DNA from: Tretioscincus oriximinensis
Taxonomy: Eukaryota; Chordata; Lepidosauria; Squamata; Gymnophthalmidae
Direction: 5' to 3'
Assembly (NCBI GenBank): GCA_022410635.1
Contig: JAJVDF010000262.1
Location: 1,219,820 to 1,283,819, forward strand
DNA: 64,000 nucleotides
Below, one piece after another: positions 40,003-50,567 of this stretch. The notes under the pieces are model-generated. The model had not been told where the DNA came from. It searched no databases and was given only the letters and a program-made list of their open reading frames with translations. The stretch's first letter is position 1; every line of letters starts with the position of its first letter. The translations under genes were made by a program, and so were the position numbers.

Positions 40003-41733
40003 AATGCATAAAAGTTGGAGTAACAGGGCATACTCTAGGTGAGTGGAAAGCCCATGCTGCAACCTCCCTCAGATAATCTTAGGATTTTTTTTTTTAAAAA
40101 AAGTTNATTTACACTTCTTATACATGAAGGTCATATAGCGCATTATCTCTTTAACCTGACCTTTGATTGAAGAAATATCTTCTCCTTTCCCTCTTCCAGG
40201 CACTATTTCAGGTACTTTCAGGCATTGTTATCCATCCTGACATATTTTGGTATAAGATAGGATATAAGAGTAAAAATAAAATAAAATAAATCTCTCCATG
40301 TATATTTTTCCCAGATTCACAATATTTGGACAAACCCCAGGGTCTGGAGTTCTAAAGTCAGGGCCAGGCTAGCAGTGGTTGCCATGGAACCTGGCATAGC
40401 AGCAGGAAAAGGGAAGGAGGAAGAGTAAAAATCACAGCGGTGTCTGGAAGTAGAAAGGGAAAACTATTTCCTCAGTCAAAAGTCAGGGTAAATTAATTTG
40501 AAAATAAACCAGTTTTCTGAATATTTGAAGAGCCTACTATTGGNAAGGCCCTATTTTTGCTATTCAGCCACTCTAATGTATGTTTTCAGGCATTCCACTA
40601 CTAGTTCAGCTGTTAATTAATAGTGAAAATAAGAACAGACTAGTGTACAACAGGGAGTANTTAAATATACTGAGTGCAACAGGAGAATTATTCAATGGAG
40701 AATGTTCTGTGAATGTTTTTCCAGACCCTCACTACTCTATATGATACAGTACCCATGGCACCTTTCACCTCAATTTATTAACACATATACAAGCAGTGAT
40801 AATCACTCCCACCAGTGTTGAAGTCTGAGAGATGTTGATAGCAAAACTATCTACACTGTTATGTGGAATGTAAGAAAGAAGCAGAACTGCTTCTTGGGAA
40901 GACCCAGCTCTTAATAATCGGGAAAGCTCTCACAAATCCTGATGTACTCACTNCCTGATTGATAAAGACACATCGGTGCACCCAGGCGGATCAGAAAGCC
41001 AGATTAAATAGACACTTGGTTTGAGCCTAAATTNTTGGATGGACTAAATACAGAATAAAACCTGACAGCGTGTGAGGTTGCAATGAGGTTACACTGTGAA
41101 TGGCCTGTTTCTCGATAACTTTTATAAAGCATTTGCTATTTGTAGCCTTGAAAATAATGGTTACATTACAAATGCTAATTAGTAATTTAATAACATGACA
41201 GAAATAAATAATTGTTATGCTCTACCTGAGTCCTCGTGGATAGCTCTGTAAAAAGATTGGCAAAAAAGAACATCTACTAGTTACAACCTATTCATCTATT
41301 GAGCCACAGGACAAATAACTATGCATTTCTTCTACTATTATTCTGCAAAACAGCCATTCATGTCAGTATTTGTTATTACTGTCATTATTAAATATATATA
41401 TTGTATGTTTTTCTACTGTTGTTGTAAACTGCTTTGAGCAAAAGGCAGAATACAAACAAAATGGAAATGAAAATGTTTCTCTTTTAAGATCCAAATGATT
41501 TTACAGTGAGAAAAATAAGCAGTAACAGTGGTGATCAGAAACATACAATTAAGGATCCTTTGCTAATTGCAATCCTTCGTTAACATTGCACCGCACTCTA
41601 TGTTGAGCTGCCTTTGAAAGGTAGGAGAAAGTTACTGCAGGGTAGATGCACTTCAGGCAGGTTCTAGATATTCTGAGCTTATTGCCAATCTGATGTTGAG
41701 CTCAGTTCATGACTCTTTAGATAGTATCACCTC
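40003..41733. other. Unassigned sequence, including an ATTA-rich interval at 41040-41240
   Basis: Nothing codes. 41040-41240 is unique and rich in TAAT/ATTA words (AATGCTAATTAGTAATTTAA at 41171-41190), a candidate conserved non-coding element by texture only. 41395-41465 (GTAAACTGCTTTGAGCAAAAGGCAG) resembles a diverged L2-type LINE tail. Confidence 0.35.
41395..41465 (+). mobile_element. Probable L2-type LINE tail fragment
   Basis: TTGTTGTAAACTGCTTTGAG CAAAAGGCAGAATACAAACAA has the layout of the common LINE tail TGTAAACCGCTTTGAG..GGCGGTATAAAT. Too short to assign to a family. Confidence 0.45.
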
Positions 41734-41978
41734 TATTATTTATTTATTTATTTATTTATTTGTACTTATATCCCGCCCAATACCCATAGAGTGGCACACA
41801 TAGCTTTTGTTGCTTTCTCCACAGCAGACACCCTGTGAAGTAGGTAGGGCTGTGAGAGTTCAAAGAACTGTGACTAGCCCAAGGTCATCCAGCTGACTTT
41901 CATGGAGAAGTGAGGAATCAAACTGGGCTACTACCAGATATAAGTCCAAAACTCTAAACACTACACCAAACTGGTTCT
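41734..41978 (-). mobile_element. tRNA-derived SINE family B
   Basis: The plus strand runs (TTTA)n, GTACTTATATCCCGCCCAAT, GCTTTTGTTGCTTTCTCCAC, CACCCTGTGAAGTAGGTAGG, CATCCAGCTGACTTTCATGG, AATCAAACTGGGCTACTACC (complement of the B box) and CACTACACCAAACTGGTTCT (complement of the A box). A gap after ATACCCATAG lacks the GGTCTCAGGGCGGCCAACC part present at 33640, so this copy has a small deletion. Confidence 0.93.
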
Positions 41979-42035
41979 CTATTAACAGCTACGCCTCTAT
42001 AGATTTATAAATAAATAAATAAATGTTTATTTATN

Positions 42036-42389
42036 ATGCCTTTTCCACTAAAGGACATGACAATATACACTTATAATCATAATAAAAACAAGCCAATCCA
42101 GCCACAACACAAATATTCAACAATCCCAATCCCTTCCAAATCCCTCCCAGCTCAGCAAGCAATATAAATTCTTTACTCTGGGGAATAAAAAAAGAAAAAA
42201 GTTCTTGAAGATTTCCCTACAACTGAAGATTTAGAGGAAGACTGTTCTGCAAACATGGAGTCAGGTCTCGAAAGGCTCGTAGTTTTGACACTGTAATGAT
42301 AGGACAGCGGACAGCTAAGGGGTAGAAATNTATAAAAAAAAATGGGTGGATTTAACACAACTCAAACAGTATTATTCTGAACCAGTGTC
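42036..42389. other. Unassigned sequence after a TAAA microsatellite
   Basis: 41999-42035 is (AAAT)n meeting GTTTATTTAT, a small dyad. The rest to 42389 shows nothing nameable; an ambiguous base falls at 42330. Confidence 0.4.
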
Positions 42390-42692
42390 AGAGGTAGTGG
42401 TAGCTACCAGCTTGGATAGTTTCAAGACAGGACTTGACAGGTTTATGGACACCAAGGGTATAAATGGATACTAGGATGGATGTCTGGATGTTGCCTCCGG
42501 GATGAAGCAATAGACAGGACTCCTGAAATACCATTTGCAGGGAGTCATGAACAGGAGCATATTTTGCTTTCCTCTATTCAGACTGCCGAGGTGCATCTGG
42601 TGGGCCTCTGTGTGACACAGAATGCTGGACTAGATGGGTTGTGGCCTGATCCAGTATGGCTCTTCTTATGTTCGTATGTTTCTTAGAGGAAT
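42390..42692 (+). mobile_element. CR1-type LINE 3' end (TTCTTATG tail)
   Basis: It begins at CAGAGGTAGTGGTAGCTACC (last codons EVVVATSLDSFKTGLDRF) and goes through GACACCAAGGGTATAAATGG, GTCTGGATGTTGCCTCCGGG, CATTTGCAGGGAGTCATGAA, CAGAATGCTGGACTAGATGG and CCTGATCCAGTATGGCTCTT, ending CTTATGTTCGTATG. The closest relative in the window is 26975-27590. Confidence 0.93.
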
Positions 42693-44146
42693 GAGAGAAC
42701 AAGAGAGACAAACCTGCCAGTAAAATGTTAATAACAATCCAGATGGGATATCACCAGAGCTTGAACAAATAGATGGATAGTCTCAACAAATAGGAACTTC
42801 CAGAATTTCTCGATATTTACCCAGTAGAAATTATATAAATTCCCACATAAAAACATTGATAGAATTTAGCATCTTTATTGGCTGTAGAAGAGATGCATAT
42901 ATAGGAAATAACTGCATAGATATCTCAGTGTTGCCAGGTGTCAGTTAAAAATCATAGCTGTCTAAGTCATGTTTTTCAGCCTAAGTTGCAGATTAAAATT
43001 ACTGTTTGAATCAAAATTCAATCCTTTCTGCACAGAGCCTTTATTCAGATTAAGGTATATAGTTCTCTGTATTAATCAATGAGACCATACTCCCGTGATC
43101 ATCCTCTCTGTCTGCATTAGTTTGGATGTGATATTAAAAAAAAGAAGAAATCTTGTTCAGTCTTGTATATAAATTTAATTGGATCTGCCAGTGGAACTAG
43201 TAACCCTGATCCAGAATATATAAGGCAAACAGAAGGTACATGTTTCATACACAAAGCTGCCAGGGAGATACATGTCTCTGTTATGCCATAGCATGTTGTT
43301 GGACTGCATCAACCTGAGGCTCTGGGACTGGAAACCTGGGCTGCTAACTCTCAAAAGCATCTGTCTATGGTTGTGAAGCTTGCATCACATCTGCTCACAT
43401 CTGCTCACATCTGCACATGTTCTGAATCAGTGGTACATAGCAGAATATCGTCAATGGAAGCACTGAGAATTATAATCTTGAAATACTGGTCCTTATTCTG
43501 GTCCATATTCCAGAATAACACCCTGCCCTCCACATATAAGTCAGCAACAGATCCCAGAGAATAACAGGTCTGCTATAGTTGGGACTAAAATGCAGAAAGC
43601 AAGTCACTACTCTGGAATATATTCTGGGAAAAGACCCTATGCATCTCCATGGTGAAGTACAACGACATCTTAGAAGCAGAAGCCCAAGACGAAAAGTGTG
43701 TGGTGCCACAGCCACTTGATCTCCTTGAAGGTAGGGGATGATATTCCCCAATTTTGGAGAGATGAAAATTGGTCATTTGGGTGCCCTAGGTTCTTGCTAA
43801 ATCTAAACATTAAAGATAGAATTATTTAATGAATAATGCTGAGTGGATTAGTAGGTGTTCAGTTTCCAGAAGGAGACTGTTTCAGCAGTCCACAGCAAGA
43901 CCAGATATCATTTGCTAAATGAAATATAATGGAAGAAACTCAAGTGTATCTGGGCAAAATTCAGACTTTAAATGGGAGAATCAACACCAGTTCCATTCTA
44001 ATCTTTATGGGGTAGGAGGGTGCATATAATTCCTAATAATATAAATTAAAGACAAATAAGGATATTTATTCACACCAGGTTTCCTTGAGATGGTTTAATG
44101 GAGTTGTGAAATTATAAGCCGACATTTTTTTACACGCTGGCATGAA
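42693..44146. other. Unassigned sequence
   Basis: 43382-43415 carries a short tandem array of TCACATCTGC (three units). On the minus strand, near 43700-43600, text such as LYFTMEMHRVF vaguely recalls the LTMEAQ block of L2 reverse transcriptase, but not enough to call. No gene. Confidence 0.35.
43382..43415. repeat. Short tandem repeat, three 10-bp units (TCACATCTGC)
   Basis: CATCACATCTGCTCACATCT repeats directly with a 10-base period and then decays. Confidence 0.75.
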
Positions 44147-44403
44147 CATTTATTTATTTATACTTGTATCCCGCCCCATATACCCAAAGGTCTCCGGGCG
44201 GCCAACCATAGGGGAGCGCACACAGCTTTTGTTGCTATCTCCACAACAGACACTCTGTGAACTAGGTGGGGCTGAGAGAGTTCTAAAGAATTGTGACTAG
44301 CCCAAGGTCATCCATGTGGCTTTCATGGAGGAGTGGGGAATCAAACCAGGAGACTACCAGATAAGAGTCCAACACTCTAACCACTACACAAAACTGGTTC
44401 TCT
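44147..44403 (-). mobile_element. tRNA-derived SINE family B
   Basis: Plus strand: TTTATTTATTTATACTTGTA, CCCAAAGGTCTCCGGGCGGC, GCTTTTGTTGCTATCTCCAC, GGTGGGGCTGAGAGAGTTCT, GGGAATCAAACCAGGAGACT and ACTACACAAAACTGGTTCTC. It is complete from tail to A box and little diverged from 33596-33856. Confidence 0.93.
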
Positions 44404-44558
44404 AATTGGCCTAACCTACAGAAATGATCAGACATGAACTTAGCAGGCTTCACCATAGATTTCTGTAAGGGCTAGGTCAGGTGTTTTGCATCCATAAAAC
44501 ATACTTTGCAAATCCAATGTTCTTACATGGCAATATAGTGCAGTTTCTTACAAACTAA

Positions 44559-44628
44559 TATACTGCTCAAAACAATTAAGGGAACACTTAATTGTTAAAG
44601 TGTTACCTTAATTGTTTTGAGCAGTATA
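44559..44628. mobile_element. Tc1/mariner-type palindromic mini-element (70 bp)
   Basis: TATACTGCTCAAAACAATTA and TAATTGTTTTGAGCAGTATA form the two arms, with GGGAACACTT and AAGTGTTACC continuing the pairing around a short centre. It is the shortest copy: centre lost relative to 4281. It starts and ends with TATA, compatible with a TA target duplication. Confidence 0.85.
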
Positions 44629-44950
44629 TAACTGATCAAGAAATATACTGGAAAATATACTGGAAAACATCTTCCACACAATGATGAGATCTAAGAAAGT
44701 TCCAGGGTGGGGGACGTTTTGGATTACATCAGTGTAAAGAAGGGGGGCTCGTAAGACTCCTGCTGGTCAAGAATACTAATCAACCTATGTTAGAAATACA
44801 CATACTGCTTTTTGCTACAAATGTGAAGTAAGAGCAAAGACTTCAGAAAACCATTAAAAATGCTATCCTATATCTACTTTACTGGGAACAAGATAGGTTT
44901 AACGCTTCAGAGTTCATATCTATGTTCTTTAATCATTCTACTATCCTTTA
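44629..44950. other. Unassigned sequence
   Basis: Nothing recognised. Confidence 0.4.
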
Positions 44951-45240
44951 GAGGCATGGTTATGCAGAGGTTAAAAACAACGTCCTTTCAATAGAGAGGT
45001 CGGTGTTTGAGACCCATGCATCTGCCATAGAGAGCAATGAATGCCCTCTACTAGCCTTAGCTTCAGCCAACCTAGCTGTTTGAAAGCAAAGTAATTTGCT
45101 AGTAGATGAATTGGGAAGATAGAATGTAAGACTTTGTAAGTCTTAAATAGTTTGTAAGCCGCTATTTGCGTGAAAAAGTGGGGTATAAAATCCCAGTTCA
45201 TCTTCATCATCTCCTCCTCCTTTCTCCTCCTTCTCCTTTC
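44951..45240 (+). mobile_element. tRNA-derived SINE family A, diverged copy
   Basis: GAGGCATGGTTATGCAGAGG (decayed A box), GGTCGGTGTTTGAGACCC (B box), GCCCTCTACTAGCCTTAGCT, AGCCAACCTAGCTGTTTGAA, GCCGCTATTTGCGTGAAAAA and a (TCC/TTC)n tail from 45196. An internal block between GCAA and GTAGATGA is deleted. It is an older subfamily or more decayed than the 39699 copy. Confidence 0.85.
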
Positions 45241-45903
45241 ACCAACAGCAATTATTCTTATAATTCAGTACTTCGGTGCACCTTTTATTTTTTTGTCATC
45301 ATTAATCCAAGTATAATCTGCCCAAATTAAACTGTTTGAAAGGTTGTACATGTAGTAAATTGTTAAAGCAAATAAGTTGTATTTGGCAAGATTTCCATGG
45401 ATTTCCCATTTTCTTCAACAGTTGAGAGTTGACTGACTTTTCATCATAGGTATTGCTTCCTGAGCAAATCACTACTGAGAAAGGAGACAGCAATGATGAG
45501 TAATGACTACAATAACGTATCAGAGCTAAAAGCCAGGAGCCCTCATTGATCATGAAATCTCATTGGATGACTTTTGATTTGTCACCGTCTCTCAAACTAA
45601 TTTACTACATAGAGTTGTCGAGGATAAAAATAGAATGGACTATACAATCTACATTATTCCCTCTTTGTAGGAAGGGAGAAACAGAAAATAAAGGCCATAA
45701 ATAAAACCCTTCAGACCAGAAATTGGGGTTAGCTAGAATGTGTGAGATATTCATTCTATGAAACGATAGTTGAGTGTTGTTCTATATTGGACAGAAGGTC
45801 AGAAAGTCTCACTTGCAAGGGAACTAATGCATTCCTTTTCATTAGAAGATCTTGGAATGTTTCAAGCTTTCTAGCAACTCATATTGTACAGTAACATGAC
45901 CTT
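45241..45903. other. Unassigned sequence
   Basis: No gene or named repeat. Confidence 0.4.
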
Positions 45904-46000
45904 TGGAAGTTGCTGTTACTCGGTGGNAGTGCAAACTTCTTAGAAGGCAGAGGGTTGCTGGTTCAATTGCCAGCATTTTCCTAGAAGCAGAAGAGAGCAA
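45904..46000 (+). mobile_element. tRNA-like SINE head (third family)
   Basis: GCTGTTACTCGGTGGNAGTGC resembles an A box and GGTTGCTGGTTCAATTGCCA a B box, spaced like a tRNA, with CTTCTTAGAAGGCAGAG between. Squamate genomes hold a SINE family with head GCCGTAGCTCAGTGGTAGAG...GGTTCAATCCCCGGC (recalled, not searched). A true tRNA gene is unlikely: no closed acceptor stem and no CCA-side pairing could be made. Confidence 0.5.
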
Positions 46001-46620
46001 ATCCTTTGTGTGGCATCAACACTGTACAGATGGGGTACCAGCTGTCAACAATAAGAAAACAACCAGATTCCAGTTTCTCACCTTCTGGTAGAATTTCTGT
46101 TTCAAATTTTATGGTTCTCAGTTGTATTTCTNCCTNCTTTTCTATGCTGCTTTTTCATGATGAGAAGTGCTTATTTTAAAAGCTTGGATGCGCAGCAGAT
46201 TCACGAAACCGGCAATAGAAACAGTAGCAGCCCAAATCTAATCTAAGGAGGGTGAAACAGAGCTGCTGTTGTGCTAACAGCAGGGCCTGCTGGGAAATGT
46301 AGTCCATCTAGCCTGTGCAGGGCTCTGCCCAGCTTGCACTGCAGCTAGCTCTGGGAGGAAGGGTGCCTCTTTAGCCAATCTGCATCCAGTTCCACTCACA
46401 GAAACATGTTTTCTACTTACAGGAAGATGGCTGGGGACCCATCTATGGAAGTGCCCATGCAGGCAACCAGTAGTTGACTGTGAATTGATGGCACCCTAAC
46501 AACTGCTGTTCTGTTATGCAACACATAAAAGCATAAAGGTAAAAGCCCTACTAAGCTAGACTTGCCCCCTAGTGAAGAAGTCTACAAGAAGGAGAACATT
46601 TTGTGGTTAGGNTGCAGTGT
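46001..46620. other. Unassigned sequence
   Basis: Contains GCTGGGAAATGTAGTCCATC at 46289-46308 and a somewhat GC-rich patch 46250-46370. No gene. Confidence 0.4.
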
Positions 46621-47131
46621 CATAGAATCATAGAATCATAGAGTTGAAAGGGACCTCCAGGGTCATTGGGTCCAACCCCCTGCTCAATGCAGGATTCATT
46701 AAACCATCCCAGACAGATGACTGTCCAGTCTCTGTTTGAAGACTTCCAGTGAAGGGGAACTCACCACCCACTGTGGCAAACGGTTCCACTGGTTTATCAC
46801 CCTGACTGTTACAAAGTTTTTTCTGATATCTAATCTAAATCTACTCCCTTGCAGTTTCACTCCATTGTTTCTAGTCCTTCCACATGCTAATGAGAACAAT
46901 GCTGATCCCTCTGCTCTGTGACAGCCCTTCAGATATTTGTAGACAGCTATCAGGTCTCCTCTCAGTCTTCTCTTTTGCAGACGAAACATCCCCAGATCCT
47001 TTAACCATTCCTCATAGGACCTGGTTTCCAGACCACTCACCATCCTTGTAACTCTTTTTTATACCTGCTCTAGTTTATCAATGTCCTTTTTAAATTGGGG
47101 GCCCCAGAACTGAACACAGTATTCCATCTAG
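46621..47131 (-). mobile_element. CR1 LINE, 5'-truncated (ATTCTATG tail)
   Basis: The plus strand starts ATAGAATCATAGAATCATAG, the complement of the 8-bp tail. It then gives GGGACCTCCAGGGTCATTGG, CCCCTGCTCAATGCAGGATT, and ORF2 text on the minus strand to about 47131 (CTGTGTTCAGTTCTGGGGCC). It is the longest and least decayed ATTCTATG-tailed copy. It abuts another CR1-type fragment at 47140 in the opposite orientation. Confidence 0.94.
46699..47043 (-). pseudogene. CR1 ORF2 C-terminal remnant, 114 codons open
   Basis: The open frame reads [100 protein letters not shown], then HLSGMV and a stop. This is the canonical C-terminal module of CR1 ORF2 and the longest intact piece of coding text in the window. 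Upstream, a stop and frame change near 47050 separate it from LEQVxxxFKLGAPELNTVFHL-type text. The catalytic core is absent. Confidence 0.92.
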
Positions 47132-47139
47132 GCATCTTA

Positions 47140-47415
47140 ATCCTTTTAAGATGTAACCTGATTGAAGTTTATAAAATCATGCATGATGTAGAATGGAAGG
47201 ACAGATAAAAAATATTTTCTCTATAGTACAGTACTAGATCAGGAAACACACTACGAAGCTGGTTGGCAGGACTTCCCAGACAACAGGAAGCATTTTTTCA
47301 CCAGGATGTCATTGATATATGGAATTTATTACCAGAAGTGATTATAGCGATCAGCCTGAATAGCTTTAAGAAAGCATTAAATGTTTTCATGGAAGGCTGG
47401 AATATCAATGGCTGC
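47140..47415 (+). mobile_element. CR1-type LINE fragment, probably continued at 47815
   Basis: CTTAATCCTTTTAAGATGTA ACCTGATTGAAGTTTATAAAA, ATCATGCATGATGTAGAATG, CCAGACAACAGGAAGC, ATTTTTTCACCAGGATGTCA, TATGGAATTTATTACCAG and AAAGCATTAAATGTTTTCATGG correspond to the DLIEVYKIMH...FFxQDVIDIWNLLPE...FKKALNVFMEGW region of CR1-type ORF2. It is an older, more decayed subfamily than the 29280 copy. Confidence 0.8.
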
Positions 47416-47814
47416 TTGAATGTACATACATGCACTTATACATACCAAATGTTTTACCATAACGATTAATCATTAGACCCTATCGTAAATTATAGAATTA
47501 AAGAGAGTTAATAAAATGAGTAAAGGAGCTAAAATAAAAATAAGAAATAGATAATAAAGTATAAATAAAATGTTCTCCGATCATCTCTTTGATCGGGTCC
47601 TGAAAGGGTCTATGTAGACATCTGAATCATTCCTTTTGCCCCGGAATTGGATGAATTCAGGCTGAAGTAACACACCTTTGGGATCGTAGTCTTATCTATG
47701 CCTTTCAGGAGAGTGTATGGTTGTGCTCTTTCATTTGGGGTCTCATTGCTAGTTGCTATTGTTTCCTTGTTTCTTTAGAATCTGGACAGTTGACGAAATG
47801 GGTGCCTTGATATT
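47416..47814. other. Roughly 400 bases between two parts of a CR1-type LINE
   Basis: The known subfamilies have only a short stretch between the FKxxLDxFMExW codons and the 3' UTR that resumes at 47815. The extra sequence is AT-rich to 47575 (TAAAATGAG..AATAAAG), then holds TCCGATCATCTCTTTGATCGGG (a small dyad near 47577-47600). It could be an insertion or longer 3' UTR of this subfamily. Confidence 0.4.
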
Positions 47815-48000
47815 GTCTCCAAATTGGAGAGGCAAGGAGAGTGCCACTAAAGGCCATTTTCAAGGTGTTATGAGCAGCTGAAGATGTTGCCATTGTCTTG
47901 TGCTTGAGAATGCTCAGAAGCAACTGNTGGGGCTGTGTGTNAAACAGGATGCTGGACTAGACAGGTTTGGGATTGATTCGGCAGAGCTCCTCTATGCCTC
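47815..48000 (+). mobile_element. CR1-type LINE 3' UTR fragment
   Basis: TTGTCTTGTGCTTGAGAATG CTCAGAAGCAACTGNTGGGG, CTGTGTGTNAAACAGGATGC TGGACTAGACAGGTTTGGGA, TTGATTCGGCAGAGCTCCTC parallels the GCATCTGGTGGGCCTCTGTG..CAGAATGCTGGACTAGATGG..GATCCAGTATGGCTCTTC segment of other CR1-type copies, with no TTCTTATG tail left. Confidence 0.75.
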
Positions 48001-48076
48001 ATCACTTTAGTGGAGGATGGCGTTTTCTTCACTGGAGATTTTTTTGTTGTTTAATCTTAGTCTGCATCATCTTGCA

Positions 48077-48409
48077 GGCACGAATAGCGCAGTCACTAAG
48101 GAGACGGTCTCTCTTCTGGAAGATCGGGTTTTAAAGCCGTGTNTTGGATGTGGGAAGGGGTGAGCACCTTCTACTAGACCATAACTCTAGCTAACCCAGC
48201 TATTCGAAAGCAAGAATTGCAACAAATTGCAACAGACTGCAACTAGATAAGTGGGAACCACCACAGCCTGGTGGGGAAGATAGAAACCTTTGGGCAAAAA
48301 ATACCCTTGCAAGCCGCTTTGAGTCCCTTCAGTGACAAAAGCGGGGATACAAAAACCCAGTCCTCTTCCTCCTCTTCCTCCTCTCCTTCCTCTTTTTCTT
48401 CTTCTTGCA
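48077..48409 (+). mobile_element. tRNA-derived SINE family A, full length with CTT-rich tail
   Basis: The head is CAGGCACGAATAGCGCAGTC (A box), with GATCGGGTTTTAAAGCC (B box), GAGCACCTTCTACTAGACCA, CTAACCCAGCTATTCGAAAG, CCACCACAGCCTGGTGGGGA, GCAAGCCGCTTTGAGTCCCT, AAGCGGGGATACAAAAACCC and a pyrimidine tail of CTTCCTC repeats at 48361-48409. An ambiguous base lies at 48143. Confidence 0.94.
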
Positions 48410-49603
48410 AGTTTCTGCCCATCTGTGTACTAACCAAGCCTCCTTTTTCTGAATTCTAAAAAAGCCTGCTGGGGACAGCTTAAATGCTGATACAGGACAG
48501 TTTGTAAAAGCAGCAAAGCATGGATGGTAGCAGCAGGACATGATTTCACACTTTGTTTCCATTACCCAGAGNCACAGCGTTTGAGAAAGTGGCACAATCT
48601 TTGCAATCATTTTTCAGCACTCCCATTTCTGAACTGTCCATGCCTAGTGGCAGAAATGTAAGTATTAAGTAGGCCATTCTCATTATATCCAATTGAAAAT
48701 TGAACAACAGTCTACACTAGTAAAACAAATGGATATATGGGAGAGGTAGANTAGAGGGGGGGGAAGCTACGAAGAAGAATATAAATGATCCTGCCTGAAG
48801 GAAACAATGTTACATATTGTAATGTCTTTAGCACTGAAAATCTTTCTAAGGGCAGACCAGTTCTAATCCAAAATTTTAAAAGATTTCCGCCTTCAATTAA
48901 GAAGTGTAATTGTACCANCTGAGGCATTATATGGAACATACAGAACTAAAATAAGCATTATTCATTGCTTTGTTAATGCTTCTTAGTTACCTACAGGTAC
49001 AACAATTTTATAACCCAGCAAATTATGAGCATTTAGTAGACAAAACGGACAAAATCTCAGGGGGTTTCATGGCCCTAGACAGTGATTTGGGTACACAATT
49101 TTGTGTAATGAAAACAGAGGGCCTTAATGCTATAGGTTGGGCAGCCCTTTTAGTTTCCACTGGAATTGGAGTTGTTAAGTGCTGTCTTAAACTCATCCAC
49201 CCATCCATCCATACAATGAGTGCATTGCATAANTATCTCTATGAAATATTTATTTTAAAAAGCCTGTACCATAAATGAAGAAGAGATAGAAAAAATTGGG
49301 AATGTATGGAAACGTTATTGTATTGCCTAGGAGAACAACTATACATAATATTCTTGCAGTGCTTTAAACCAAGACAACTGTAACAAAAATGTTATACACA
49401 TAGTGCTTACCCTACCCCTCAAACGTTCTTCCATCTCTTTCCAGCACCCAAGTTGTATATTATGCCACAATTTAATCCTAGTTCCACCCATGTCATCCTC
49501 CTACCTATGGTAATTAAAGTACATTGTCAGTCACCGGCATTTTCCCCCATTCTCTCAAAGCTCCAACCTTCTAATTTTTTTGAAATCATACAGTCCATAA
49601 AAT
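48410..49603. other. Unassigned sequence
   Basis: No gene or named repeat. A short CATC run CCACCCATCCATCCATAC lies at 49196-49213. Confidence 0.4.
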
Positions 49604-49690
49604 AGTAGAATCATAGAGTTGGAAGAGGCCTCTAGATTAATCAGCTCCAGCCCTCTGCTGAATGCAGGATTCACAAGCATCTCATTGCTC
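49604..49690 (-). mobile_element. CR1 LINE tail fragment
   Basis: TAGAATCATAGAGTTGGAAG AGGCCTCTAGATTAATCAGC, TCCAGCCCTCTGCTGAATGC AGGATTCAC is the complement of the CR1 end GTGAATCCTGCATTC..GGTTGG..CCAACTCTATGATTCTA. Strongly truncated, under 100 bases. Confidence 0.85.
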
Positions 49691-49786
49691 CAACTTGTGA
49701 TAAAAATGTACTAAAATGATGAAAAGATGGCAAGTCTGCTTACAGTTTTATGAGTCAAATTAGAATTTCTCATCCTTCACTCCATC

Positions 49787-49815
49787 TTTCTTTCTTTCTT
49801 TCTTTCCTTTCTTTC

Positions 49816-49858
<43 letters not shown>

Positions 49859-49860
49859 TC
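49787..49860. repeat. (TTTC)n microsatellite, about 74 bp
   Basis: Near-pure TTTC units, interrupted by CTTTCCTTTC near 49802-49820. Such a polypyrimidine tract can form H-DNA; it is likely polymorphic in length. Confidence 0.95.
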
Positions 49861-50567
49861 ACTTTTTATTCCCCAAGACTAACTATTCTAAATCTGCCTA
49901 GTATCAGAAATGGTAATATTGTTTTTAGAGCACTTTGTTATCAAGTGTTTATGGCAATAGATTTTCTATTTTTCCATAATAACAAGTCATCTTAGTAATG
50001 GCTCCAACCCAAATTTTGAGATAATCAGTGCCTCCGTTTCTGGTGGTGATAGTTGTTGTTGATGATGTTGATGATGGTGATGTTGTCTTTCTGGCCCCTC
50101 TGTTATCCATCTCAGAGAAAAACAAGTTATATAAAGAAGAGCTGAGATTCAGTTAGAATCAGCAGCTGTTTGAAAGGGGATCGGGGGAATTTATATACTG
50201 TCTGGCCTAGCACTGAGGGTTACACACTCCATCTGCTCCTGAATTTAGCAAGCTGACTTGNAGCATGGCGTTGCTGATGCTTCCAGGCTAGAAGCAAAGC
50301 AAGGAATGAAAACTTGAGTTGGTTAACCCTTTTCGTCCCTTCACACTTTTTTCAGTCATCCTACGTGTTCTGAGATAAAATTCTGTTTCAAACCAGAATA
50401 AAAGGAATTTTACAAATGTGTGCACAGCTGGGACCTAGAAGTAAACATGAAACAAAACACACATCTGGATGTTTTATTGGCCTTTGATTAAACTGTAATT
50501 TTTAAAGTATTTTATTATCAGTTATTCTTTGCTTGTTCTAGCTGGGGATAATGAGATAATGGGATCA
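49861..50567. other. Unassigned sequence with GAT/GTT repeats at 50043-50083
   Basis: The run GGTGATAGTTGTTGTTGATG ATGTTGATGATGGTGATG is a low-complexity trinucleotide patch. The rest is unique. Confidence 0.4.

Noticed and set aside
43470..43776. L2-type reverse transcriptase remnant on the minus strand
   Set aside because: Only a vague resemblance (TMEMHRVF to the TMEAQ block); not enough ordered motifs to support a call.
45904..46000. tRNA gene
   Set aside because: A-box and B-box-like motifs are present, but an acceptor stem cannot be closed. A SINE head is more likely.
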